Shown in pieces: positions 38,894-47,285 of a DNA stretch of 64,000 nt. This stretch comes from Sphaerisporangium album (GTDB lineage Bacteria > Actinomycetota > Actinomycetes > Streptosporangiales > Streptosporangiaceae): assembly GCF_003323745.1 (NCBI RefSeq), contig NZ_QOIL01000025.1, positions 51,200 to 115,199 on the forward strand. Direction: 5' to 3'. Both the position numbers and the translations under genes were made by a program. The notes under the pieces are model-generated. The model made no database searches, had not been told where the DNA came from, and was given only the letters and a program-made list of their open reading frames with translations. Positions within the stretch are counted from its first letter, which is position 1. The number at the start of each line of letters is the position of its first letter.

Positions 38894-41359
38894 TCACGCC
38901 GACGGGCCGTCCCCGCTCCACGTCTTGGTGGTCAGCGGGAGATCGTCGGCGCTGCCGCCCGCGTGCACGGTGAACATGCCCGGCTCGGCCTGCCAGCCGA
39001 GCCCCGGCGACCAGTGCTCCAGCGCGCGCGCCTGGACTTCCACGGCGACCTCCACGCTCTCGCCCGGCGCGGCCTGTGCCCGCGCGAACCCCGCGAGCCA
39101 GCGTACCGGGCGCTCGACCTCGCTCTCGGGGCGGGACAGGTAGACCTGCACGAGCTCCGCGCCCGCCCGCCCGCCGGTGTTGCGCAGCCGCACCCGCGCC
39201 GTGAACGGCCGGCCCGGCTCCACGCGCTCGGGCGCGAGGACGGTCTCGTACGCCCAGGTGGTGTACCCCAGCCCGTGGCCGAACCAGTAGGAAGGCGCCT
39301 CGCCCCCGCGCAGCCGCCCCCGGTGGCCGATGTGCAGCCCCTCGGTGTACTCCAGCACGCCGCCGACGGGCGTCGTGCCGACCAGCGCCTCGTCCGCCCA
39401 CGTGGTGGGCAGCCGCCCGCCGGGCTCGCACGCGCCCAGCAGCACGTCCGCCAGGCCGTGCCCGTACTCCTGGCCGGGGAACCAGCTCAGCAGGAGGGCG
39501 GGCACCTCCTCGCGCCAGGGCATGGCGACCGGGCCGCCCGCGTTGACCACCACGACGGTGTCGGGGTTGGCCGCGGCCACCGCGCGTACCAGCTCGTCCT
39601 GGCCGCCGGGCAGGCGCAGGTCCGCACGGTCGTAGCCCTCGCTCTCGGTCTCCTCGGTCGTGCCGATCACCAGGATCACGGCGTCGGAGGCCCGGGCCAG
39701 GTCCACGGCCTCGGCGAGCAGCTCGCCGGCGTCGCGCACGGGGGGGTCGGCGGCCAGCACCGAGGCCAGCCCGCTGTCGGGGTCGAGCCGCCGCCAGGCG
39801 ACCAGCTCGACCTCGCGGCCCTCGGTGAGCTCCAGCGCCGCGTGCCGGTAGGGCGGGTGCAGGTGCACCGTCGCCGGGTCGTCGGTGTCGCGCCCGACCT
39901 CGTCGTCGATCAGCGTCACTCCGTCCGCGTCCAGCCGGACGTGGCCCCAGCCCGCGACGGCGAGGTCCCACAGGCCGCTCACCGGCGGGCGCAGGCGCGC
40001 GCTGATCTCCACGGTGTGCGAGCCCTCGACGATCGCGGTCTCCAGCACGTTGCCCGTGTAGCGGCGCTCGCTGTGCAGCTCCTCGCCCGTGGCCGACAGC
40101 AGCCGGACGCGCAGGCCCGGCTCGCCGGTCAGCGGGTCGCGGGCCGCGTCCAGGCCGAGCGGAGTGGGACGGCCCGGGATGTGGATGCCCGCGGCGTGGG
40201 TCACCTCGGCGCGCCCGGCGAGCGCGTCGCTCAGGCCCTCCAGGGGGGAGACCGAGGAGACGGGGTAGACGCCCGCGCTGCCGCCGCCCTGGATGCGCGG
40301 CGCGGCGGCGCTCGGGCCGATCAGCGCGACCCTGCGCAGCCGCGCGGGGTCGAGGGGCAGCAGCGCCCGCTCGTTGCGGACGAGGACGGTGCTCGCCACG
40401 ACGGTCTCGCGCAGCAGTGCCCGGGTGGGGGCGTCGTTGGCCGGGTCGAGGGGGCCGGAGGGCGGGGCCTCTCCCGTGCCGAGCGCGCCCACGCGGGTGG
40501 CCAGACGCAGCAGCCGCAGGACCTTCTCGTCGATCGCCTCCTCGGGCACCTCGCCCGCGCGGACCGCCGCCAGCAGGGCGTCGCCCCACGGGCCGTCCGG
40601 GCCGGGCATGGCGAGGTCCTGCGCGGCGCGCCCGGCGGGGACCGTGCTGCGCACCGCGCCCCAGTCGGACACCACCATGCCGTCGAAGCCCCACTCGCCC
40701 TTCAGCGGCTCGGCCAGCAGCGGGTTCTCGCTCATGGTGGCGCCGTTCACGCCGTTGTAGGCGGACATGACCACCCACACCCCGGCCTGGACGGCGGCCT
40801 CGAACGGCGGCATGTAGACCTCGCGCAGCGTGCGCTCGTCGACGCGCGCGTCCAGCGTGAGCCGCTCGGTCTCCGAGTCGTTGGCCACGTAGTGCTTGGC
40901 GGTCGCGGCGACGCCGCGCGACTGTACGCCCCTGATGTACGCCGCGCCGATCCTCGCCGTGAGCAGCGGGTCCTCGGAGTAGCACTCGAAGTGGCGCCCG
41001 CCGAGCGCCGAGCGGTGCAGGTTGATCGTCGGCGCCAGCAGGACGTCGACGCCCTTGCGCCGCGCCTCCGCCGCGAGCAGCTCGCCGAGCCGGGCGACCA
41101 GGCCCTCGTCCCAGGTCGCGGCCAGCGCGGAGGGGGAGGGCAGGGTCAGCGAGGTGCTCCGCTCGTCCCATCCCTGGCCGCGCACGCCGATCGGCCCGTC
41201 GGAGACCACGATGGAGCGCAGGCCGATGGCCGGCTCGTCGTAGGTCCGCCACGCGGTGGCCCCGGTGAGCAGCCTCACCTTCCGCTCCAGGCTCAGCGTC
41301 CGCACCGCGTCAGCGAGGTCGGCATGGCCACCGAGGTCGGCGAGCTCGTCGTCGGTCAC
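38894..41359 (-). CDS. GH3 beta-glucosidase with PA14 insert, cytoplasmic
   Basis: 821 aa from GTG at 41359 (AGAGGA eight bases upstream). GH3 N-domain motifs: L-L-A-P-T-I-N-L-H-R, F-E-C-Y-S-E-D-P, K-H-Y-V-A-N-D, and nucleophile D232 in V-V-S-D-W-G. A PA14-like insert lies around residues 380-520, then the GH3 C-domain and a C-terminal fibronectin-III-like domain (V-R-L-R-N-T-G). No signal peptide, so it hydrolyses imported glucan oligosaccharides. The operator at 41382-41393 lies just before the start. Confidence 0.93.
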   Translation of the reverse strand: MTDDELADLGGHADLADAVRTLSLERKVRLLTGATAWRTYDEPAIGLRSIVVSDGPIGVRGQGWDERSTSLTLPSPSALAATWDEGLVARLGELLAAEARRKGVDVLLAPTINLHRSALGGRHFECYSEDPLLTARIGAAYIRGVQSRGVAATAKHYVANDSETERLTLDARVDERTLREVYMPPFEAAVQAGVWVVMSAYNGVNGATMSENPLLAEPLKGEWGFDGMVVSDWGAVRSTVPAGRAAQDLAMPGPDGPWGDALLAAVRAGEVPEEAIDEKVLRLLRLATRVGALGTGEAPPSGPLDPANDAPTRALLRETVVASTVLVRNERALLPLDPARLRRVALIGPSAAAPRIQGGGSAGVYPVSSVSPLEGLSDALAGRAEVTHAAGIHIPGRPTPLGLDAARDPLTGEPGLRVRLLSATGEELHSERRYTGNVLETAIVEGSHTVEISARLRPPVSGLWDLAVAGWGHVRLDADGVTLIDDEVGRDTDDPATVHLHPPYRHAALELTEGREVELVAWRRLDPDSGLASVLAADPPVRDAGELLAEAVDLARASDAVILVIGTTEETESEGYDRADLRLPGGQDELVRAVAAANPDTVVVVNAGGPVAMPWREEVPALLLSWFPGQEYGHGLADVLLGACEPGGRLPTTWADEALVGTTPVGGVLEYTEGLHIGHRGRLRGGEAPSYWFGHGLGYTTWAYETVLAPERVEPGRPFTARVRLRNTGGRAGAELVQVYLSRPESEVERPVRWLAGFARAQAAPGESVEVAVEVQARALEHWSPGLGWQAEPGMFTVHAGGSADDLPLTTKTWSGDGPSA

Positions 41360-41381
41360 TCTGTAATCCTCTCGAGGTCTG

Positions 41382-41434
41382 GAGAGCGCTCTCCCTCCAC
41401 CGCCTAGACTCACCGTCCCGTGCGGGGATGTCAA
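41382..41434 (-). promoter_or_regulatory. LacI-controlled promoter of the GH3 gene
   Basis: On the reverse strand, TTGACA (41434-41429) is followed after 35 bp by a perfect GAGAGCGCTCTC (41393-41382), placing the operator at or after the transcript start and before the ribosome site. Confidence 0.65.
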
Positions 41435-41514
41435 TGGTGACGGGGCGTCCGTTTCGCGGACGGCCCGGTTTCGGCAAGATGAGCAAGACGTTTCGTCCGG
41501 ATTGCGGGGGAGCC

Positions 41515-41561
41515 TTGACGAGGGTCGGCACGCAGGTGCACTCTCCTTGGAGAGCGCTCTC
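41515..41561 (+). promoter_or_regulatory. LacI-controlled promoter of the 41613 glucanase gene
   Basis: TTGACG (41515-41520), weak -10 near CACTCT (41539-41544), and perfect GAGAGCGCTCTC at 41550-41561. The operator begins 35 bp after the -35 box, as at the other two regulated promoters. Confidence 0.7.
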
Positions 41562-41612
41562 CCTCGCTTGCCCCGCCCCTCACGGCGCCACCCCCTTCCC
41601 CCAGGAGAGACC

Positions 41613-44600
41613 GTGCATCCATCCCGAGGCCCGGGCCGTCACCGCCCGGGCGCCGTCGTCTACACCTTGATCACCTTGCTGGCCCTGCTCGCCACGGCCC
41701 TGGTGTCGGCCGCGGCTACCGCCGCGGCCGCCGACACGCTGCTGTCCCAGGGCAGGCCCGCCACCGCGTCCTCCACCGAGGGCGCCGCCTGGGCGGCGTC
41801 CGCGGCCGTCGACGGCAACCCCGGCACCCGCTGGGCCAGTACCTTCAGCGACCCGCAGTGGCTCCAGGTGGACCTCGGCGCGACCGCGACCGTGAGCCAG
41901 GTCGTGCTGCAGTGGGAGGCCGCGTACGGCAAGGCCTTCAAGATCCAGCTTTCCGCCGACGGCGCCGCCTGGACCGACGCCTACTCCACCACCACCGGCA
42001 CGGGCGGCACGCAGACGCTGGCGGTGTCCGGCAGCGGCCGGTACGTGCGCATGTACGGCACCGCCCGGGGCACCGGCTACGGCTACTCGCTGTGGGAGTT
42101 CCAGGTGTACGGCACCACGGGCACGACGCCGCCGACAGACCCGCCGACCCAGCCGCCCGGCAACTGGACCTCCATCTGGCGGGACGACTTCGACGGCGCC
42201 GCGGGCACCTCCCCGTCGGCGGCGAACTGGATCCTGCGCACCGGCACCCAGTACCCGGGCGGCGCCGCCAACTGGGGCACCGGCGAGGTCGAGACCATGA
42301 GCGCCTCGACCGCCAACGTCTCCCTCGACGGCGCGGGCCGGCTGTCCATCAAGGCGATCAGGGACGGCGCCGGGAACTGGACCTCCGGCCGGATCGAGAC
42401 CCAGCGCACCGACTTCGCTCCCCAGCCCGGTGAGCAGCTCAAGTTCACCGCGCGGCTCAAGCAGCCCGACGTCGCCAACGCCCTCGGCTACTGGCCGGGC
42501 TTCCGCGCGACCGGCGCCGCCTACCGGGGCAACTACAACAACTGGCCCGGCGTCGGCGAGACCGACATCATGACCGACGTCAACGGCCGCGACCAGCTCG
42601 CCAACACCCTGCACTGCGGCACCGCGCCGGGCGGCGTGTGCAACGAGTACGACGGCCGCACCAGCGGCTTCGCCTCCTGCACCGGCTGCCAGACCGGCTA
42701 CCACGACTACACCCAGATCATCGACCGCACGAAGACCGACGAGGAGATCCGCTTCTACCTCGACGGCAGGCAGACCTGGGTCGTGCGCGAGAGCCAGGTC
42801 GGTGTCGCCGCCTGGCAGGCCGCCGTGCAACACGGCTTCTACCTGCGCCTGGACCTCGCCATCGGCGGCTCGCTGCCCAACGCCCTCGCCGGCACCACCA
42901 CGCCCACCGCCGCGACGACCTCCGGCGGCGTCCTCAGCGTGGAATCCATCGCCGTCGAGAAGAGCGTCGGCGCCGCGGCCCCGGCCATGACCGACCCGCC
43001 GGTCCCCGCCGGGCCCAGCACCGTCCGCGTGACCGGGACCCAGGGCAACTGGCAGCTCACCTGCAACGGCCTGCCCTACATCGTCAAGGGCCTCACCTAC
43101 GGCCCGCCGCAGGGCGCCGCCGACGGGTACATGCGCGACCTCGCGTCCATGGGCGTCAACACCATCCGCACCTGGGGCGTGGACGACGCGCAGACCCCCG
43201 CCCTGCTCGACCGGGCCGCCCGGCACGGCATCAGGGTGGTCGTCGGGCACTGGCTCAACCAGGGCGCGGACTACGTCAACGACACGACCTACAAGAACAA
43301 CGTCAAGAACGAGATCGTCGCCCGGGTCAACGCGCTGAAGAACAAGCAGGGCGTGCTGATGTGGGACGTCGGCAACGAGGTCATCCTCACCATGCAGGAC
43401 CACGGCCTCCCGGCCGCAGAGGTCGAGGCGCGCCGCGTCGCCTACGCCAAGTTCGTCAACGAGGTCGCGGTCGCCATCCACGCCGCCGACCCCAACCACC
43501 CCGTCACCTCCACCGACGCCTGGACGGGCGCGTGGCCGTACTACAAGAACCACGCCCCCGCGCTCGACCTGCTGGCCGTCAACTCCTACGGCGCGATCGG
43601 CGGCGTCAAGCAGGCGTGGATCGACGGCGGCTACACCAAGCCGTACATCATCACCGAGGGCGGCCCGGCAGGCGAGTGGGAGGTTCCCAACGACGTCAAC
43701 GGCGTGCCCACCGAGCCCACCGACATGCAGAAGCGGGCCGGCTACACGGCGAGCTGGAACGCGATCAACGCGCACCCGGGCGTCGCGCTCGGCGCCACCG
43801 AGTTCCACTACGGCCTGGAGAACGACTTCGGCGGCGTGTGGCTCAATACCTTCACCGGCGGGTGGCGGCGCCTCGGCTACCACGCGCTGAAGCAGGCCTA
43901 CACCGGCCAGCCCTCCGGCAACACCCCGCCGGAGATCACCGCCATGAACGTCGGCTCGCAGACGAGCGTCCCGGCGGGCGGGCAGTTCACCGTCGACGTC
44001 ACCGCCTCCGACCCGAACGGCGACCCGCTGCGCTACAACCTGATGTTCAGCGACAAGCACATCACCGGCGCCACCGGCTTCAAGCACGTCCGGTTCACCG
44101 AGACCGCGCCCGGCCGCTTCACGGTGACCGCGCCGCAGCAGATGGGCGTGTGGAAGGTCTACGTCTACGCCTACGACGGCCAGGGCAACGTGGGCATCGA
44201 GCAGAAGTCGTTCCGGGTCGTGCCGCCGGTGCCGCCCGGCACCAACGTGGCGATCGGCAAGCCCACCACCGCCTCGACCTACCAGGCCACCGGTGACGGC
44301 GCGCCGTTCCTGCCCTCCAAGGCGACCGACGGCAGCTTCACCACGCGCTGGGCCAGCGAGTGGAGCGACGCGCAGTGGATCCAGGTCGACCTCGGGAGCA
44401 ACGTGCCGGTCAGGCACGTGCAGCTCGGCTGGGAGGCCGCCTACGGCAAGTCCTACCAGATCCGGACCTCCACCGACGGGACCACCTGGAGCGTCCCCTT
44501 CTCCACCACGACCGGCGACGGCGGCTTCGACGACATCGACCTCAACGTCACGGCCCGCTACGTCCGCGTCGAGCTCTCCCAGCGCGGCACCCCGTGGGGC

Positions 44601-44633
44601 TACTCGCTCTGGGAGTTCGGGGTCTACCGGTGA
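41613..44633 (+). CDS. Secreted multidomain glycosidase: F5/8C, GH16-like, TIM barrel, Ig-like, F5/8C
   Basis: 1006 aa from GTG at 41613 (AGGAGAG upstream). Signal peptide 1-39; F5/8-type-C 40-165; GH16-like jelly roll about 185-455; TIM-barrel domain about 469-765; Ig-like domain about 770-870; second F5/8-type-C about 876-1006. In the GH16-like part the usual E-x-D-x-x-E reads E316-T-D318-I-M-T321, so the acid/base Glu is missing. The barrel (V-K-G-L-T-Y-G, N-T-I-R-T-W-G) has E589 in G-N-E and E682 in I-T-E-G-G as likely acid/base and nucleophile, resembling GH2/GH5/GH72 clan A. Probably a beta-1,3-glucan hydrolase or transglycosylase. Confidence 0.8.
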   Translation: MHPSRGPGRHRPGAVVYTLITLLALLATALVSAAATAAAADTLLSQGRPATASSTEGAAWAASAAVDGNPGTRWASTFSDPQWLQVDLGATATVSQVVLQWEAAYGKAFKIQLSADGAAWTDAYSTTTGTGGTQTLAVSGSGRYVRMYGTARGTGYGYSLWEFQVYGTTGTTPPTDPPTQPPGNWTSIWRDDFDGAAGTSPSAANWILRTGTQYPGGAANWGTGEVETMSASTANVSLDGAGRLSIKAIRDGAGNWTSGRIETQRTDFAPQPGEQLKFTARLKQPDVANALGYWPGFRATGAAYRGNYNNWPGVGETDIMTDVNGRDQLANTLHCGTAPGGVCNEYDGRTSGFASCTGCQTGYHDYTQIIDRTKTDEEIRFYLDGRQTWVVRESQVGVAAWQAAVQHGFYLRLDLAIGGSLPNALAGTTTPTAATTSGGVLSVESIAVEKSVGAAAPAMTDPPVPAGPSTVRVTGTQGNWQLTCNGLPYIVKGLTYGPPQGAADGYMRDLASMGVNTIRTWGVDDAQTPALLDRAARHGIRVVVGHWLNQGADYVNDTTYKNNVKNEIVARVNALKNKQGVLMWDVGNEVILTMQDHGLPAAEVEARRVAYAKFVNEVAVAIHAADPNHPVTSTDAWTGAWPYYKNHAPALDLLAVNSYGAIGGVKQAWIDGGYTKPYIITEGGPAGEWEVPNDVNGVPTEPTDMQKRAGYTASWNAINAHPGVALGATEFHYGLENDFGGVWLNTFTGGWRRLGYHALKQAYTGQPSGNTPPEITAMNVGSQTSVPAGGQFTVDVTASDPNGDPLRYNLMFSDKHITGATGFKHVRFTETAPGRFTVTAPQQMGVWKVYVYAYDGQGNVGIEQKSFRVVPPVPPGTNVAIGKPTTASTYQATGDGAPFLPSKATDGSFTTRWASEWSDAQWIQVDLGSNVPVRHVQLGWEAAYGKSYQIRTSTDGTTWSVPFSTTTGDGGFDDIDLNVTARYVRVELSQRGTPWGYSLWEFGVYR

Positions 44634-44727
44634 GGTGAGCCCCCTCTGTCCTCGTTCGTGACCTCACCCGGCCGGCCCTCTGCGCACGCGCCCCGGGGGC
44701 CGGTCGTCCGGTAGGGTCCGAGCGCGG

Positions 44728-44764
44728 GCGGCCGCGGGCGCGAGATGGACGCGCCCGCGGCCGC
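44728..44764 (+). terminator. Strong hairpin upstream of the thioesterase gene
   Basis: GCGGCCGCGGGCGCG / 7-nt loop / CGCGCCCGCGGCCGC, a perfect 15-bp stem 95 bp after the glucanase stop and 40 bp before the thioesterase start. Terminator of the former, or a leader structure of the latter. Confidence 0.55.
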
Positions 44765-44803
44765 GGCCCGCCCGGCCGATCGAGCGAGCAGAGTGGGGGA
44801 GAC

Positions 44804-45646
44804 GTGTCCGTCCAGTCCGGCCAGAGCAGCCAGCCCGGCGAGTCCAGCGGCGCCGGGAGCGCTTCGCGTTCGGGACCGATCAAGAGGACCGCGCCGTTAC
44901 GCAGCGGCCGGTCGTCCTGGGCCACCTGGTTCCCGACCGCCAGGTCGCGGCCGTTCGCCAGGCTGCGCCTGCTCTGCTTTCCCCACGCGGGCGGGTCCGC
45001 CGCCGTCTACCACCAGTGGCACCTGGCGCTCTCTCCCGCGATCGAGGTCCGCTCCGTGCAGTACCCCGGCCGGGCCGACCGCATGTCCGAGCCCCTGATC
45101 TCCGACGCCGCGCGCATGGTGGGGCTTGTCACGGAGGCGATGGGCCCGCTGCTCGACCGCCCGGTCGCGTTGTTCGGCCACAGCATGGGCGCCGTCCTCG
45201 CCTACGAGACCGCCCGCGCGCTGCACGACCTCGGCACGCCGCCCGTCCACCTGTTCGTCTCCGGCAGGCGGGCGCCGCAGATCCCCCCGCGCGAGGAGCC
45301 GGTGGCCCGCGCCGACGACGAGACGTTCATGCGCAGCCTGCGCGCCCTCGGCGGCACCGACGCCGACGTGCTGGACGACCCCGAGATCCGGGACCTGACG
45401 TTCCCGTACGTGCGCAACGACTTCGAGCTGATCGAGTCCTACGTCCACCGGGACGGCCCGCCGCTGGGCTGCCCGGTCACCGTGCTCGCCGGCGACGAGG
45501 ACGCGCAGGTGACGCCCGAGGACGCCGGGCGCTGGCGCGAGGTGACGACCGAGGAGGTCACCGTGCGCTTCCTGCCGGGCGACCACTTCTACCTGGTGCC
45601 GCGGCAGGCCGAGGTCCTCGCCGAGATCGACCGCGCGCTGGACTGA
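44804..45646 (+). CDS. Type II thioesterase (GrsT-like)
   Basis: 280 aa from GTG at 44804 (GGGGGAG upstream). Motifs of editing thioesterases: C-F-P-H-A-G-G-S-A, Y-P-G-R-A-D-R, nucleophile in G-H-S-M-G, and the late G-D-H-F-Y-L His. The N-terminal 40 residues are an extra Ser/Gly/Arg-rich stretch. Such enzymes clear misloaded carrier proteins in NRPS/PKS clusters, but no such cluster is in the window. It could serve the ligase locus 15 kb away or a distant assembly line; this is speculation. Confidence 0.88.
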   Translation: MSVQSGQSSQPGESSGAGSASRSGPIKRTAPLRSGRSSWATWFPTARSRPFARLRLLCFPHAGGSAAVYHQWHLALSPAIEVRSVQYPGRADRMSEPLISDAARMVGLVTEAMGPLLDRPVALFGHSMGAVLAYETARALHDLGTPPVHLFVSGRRAPQIPPREEPVARADDETFMRSLRALGGTDADVLDDPEIRDLTFPYVRNDFELIESYVHRDGPPLGCPVTVLAGDEDAQVTPEDAGRWREVTTEEVTVRFLPGDHFYLVPRQAEVLAEIDRALD

Positions 45647-45674
45647 CCCCGCCCCGCCCGGTCCCGTGCGGGCG

Positions 45675-47147
45675 TCAGCGCGGCGCGGCGTCCCGCTCCA
45701 GGAGCAGGACGGTGACGCCCCGGAAGTGCCGGACCTGGCGGGCCGTGAAGCGGTTCCGCAGCAGGAGGTCCACCTTGGGGATCGCCGCCTGCGCCAGCCC
45801 GTACCGGGAGGGGACCGAGGTGCCGGGGCGCACGGGACGGTCGGTGCGCTCGCGCACCAGCCAGACGCGCCCGCCGATCGCCTGGCGCGCGCTCATCTCC
45901 GGCGGCATCGCCGCGTAGTGGGTCAGGCCCTCGCGCGCCCACGGCACCGCGTAGGCGACCAGGTCGCCCGGCCGCGCCTCCGCCGCGACGAGGGCGGCGG
46001 CGTCCCGGTAGTTCACCTGGTGCCCGGAGGCGGTCCGCGCGTGCGCCTGCTGGGGCAGGGCGAGGGCCGCGGCCACGGCCAGCGCGGCGAGCCGGACGGG
46101 CAGACGGGCGCGGCCCAGGGCCATCCCGGCGAGCAGGGCGAAGGCCGGGGCGGCGGCCAGCACGTACCGGGAGTTGTAGACCGGCGTGCCGAGATAGGAC
46201 ACCGCGCACAGCACGGCCGTGGGCAGCACACCCCACACCACCGCGCCCGCCACGAAGGCCCGCTCGCCCGGTCTCGCGCGCCACAGGTGCACGGCCGCCG
46301 CCAGCCCCGCGAGCGCGACCAGCCAGCCGAGGACCACCGCGGGCAGGTCGCCGGGCTCGGGCTCGGGCATCCACGCGGTGACCGCGCTGCGCACCAGGAC
46401 CAGGTTCTGCCAGGCCGGCGGGCCGAGCCAGCCCACCTGCCCGACCTGCCCGGCCGACAGCGCCGCGAGCGCGAGGGCCGGCGGGGAGCCGAGGGCCAGC
46501 CACGGCAGGCACCGCCGGGTGATCACCAGATGCGCGGGAAGGACGAGCACGGCGAACAGGTGCGCGCAGGGCAGCAGCGCGACGGCGAGGACGTACCGCC
46601 CCCACCGGCCGGTCTCGGTGGCCCGGCGCAGCGCCCAGAACGAGAACACCGCGGCGGCGACGGCCAGCGTGTACGGCCGGGCCTCCTGGCCGAACCGGGC
46701 CATCGACGGCAGCACCAGCAGCGCGGCCCCCGCCACCACGCCCGCCCGGGCTCCCGCCAGACGGCGGCCGAGATCGGTGAGCAGCCCCGTGGCCGCGGCG
46801 ACGGCGAGCGCGGAGGGCAGCCGCACCCACCAGTCCGCCGTCCCCAGCCGGGTCCAGACGTACATGAGCAGGTAGTAGGGGAGGAAGACGGCGTCGCGCT
46901 CACGCAGCGTGTCCCACAGGACGTCCAGGGACGACACCGAGCCCACGGTGGCGAGCTCGTCGGCCCACATCGACGGCTCCCAGGACCACGCGACCGTGAT
47001 GACGAAGGCCGCCGCGGTCATCACGGCCACGGCGGCGTCCACGCGCGGGACGACGCGCCCCCGGCCCGCGTGCGCGGCCCGGCCCCGCTCCGGCGTGGTC
47101 ACCGCGCGATCGCCGCCCCCTGCCACGCCCGGTACCGAGATGTCCAT
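45675..47147 (-). CDS. GT39-like membrane glycosyltransferase
   Basis: 490 aa from ATG at 47147; upstream in-frame starts exist and no ribosome site is strong. Ten or more membrane helices with the first-loop acidic motif W-A-D-E-L-A-T and R-F-G-Q-E-A-R-P-Y-T-L near residue 150, typical of ArnT/PMT-like GT-C enzymes that use polyprenyl-phosphate sugars. The C-terminal part (about 370-490) is a soluble extracytoplasmic domain. It is convergent with the thioesterase and not obviously tied to the glucan genes. Confidence 0.8.
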   Translation of the reverse strand: MDISVPGVAGGGDRAVTTPERGRAAHAGRGRVVPRVDAAVAVMTAAAFVITVAWSWEPSMWADELATVGSVSSLDVLWDTLRERDAVFLPYYLLMYVWTRLGTADWWVRLPSALAVAAATGLLTDLGRRLAGARAGVVAGAALLVLPSMARFGQEARPYTLAVAAAVFSFWALRRATETGRWGRYVLAVALLPCAHLFAVLVLPAHLVITRRCLPWLALGSPPALALAALSAGQVGQVGWLGPPAWQNLVLVRSAVTAWMPEPEPGDLPAVVLGWLVALAGLAAAVHLWRARPGERAFVAGAVVWGVLPTAVLCAVSYLGTPVYNSRYVLAAAPAFALLAGMALGRARLPVRLAALAVAAALALPQQAHARTASGHQVNYRDAAALVAAEARPGDLVAYAVPWAREGLTHYAAMPPEMSARQAIGGRVWLVRERTDRPVRPGTSVPSRYGLAQAAIPKVDLLLRNRFTARQVRHFRGVTVLLLERDAAPR

Positions 47148-47285
47148 GGACGCCCATACTGTCCGAGACGCGGTGCGGGTACCAAAACGAACCACACCGA
47201 ACCCGAACGAAATGGTGCGGCCCGGCCCCGGGGAGAGAGTCACCGAGGCCGGGCCGAGTGCGGGGAGTGTTACTTCAGGGACGGC

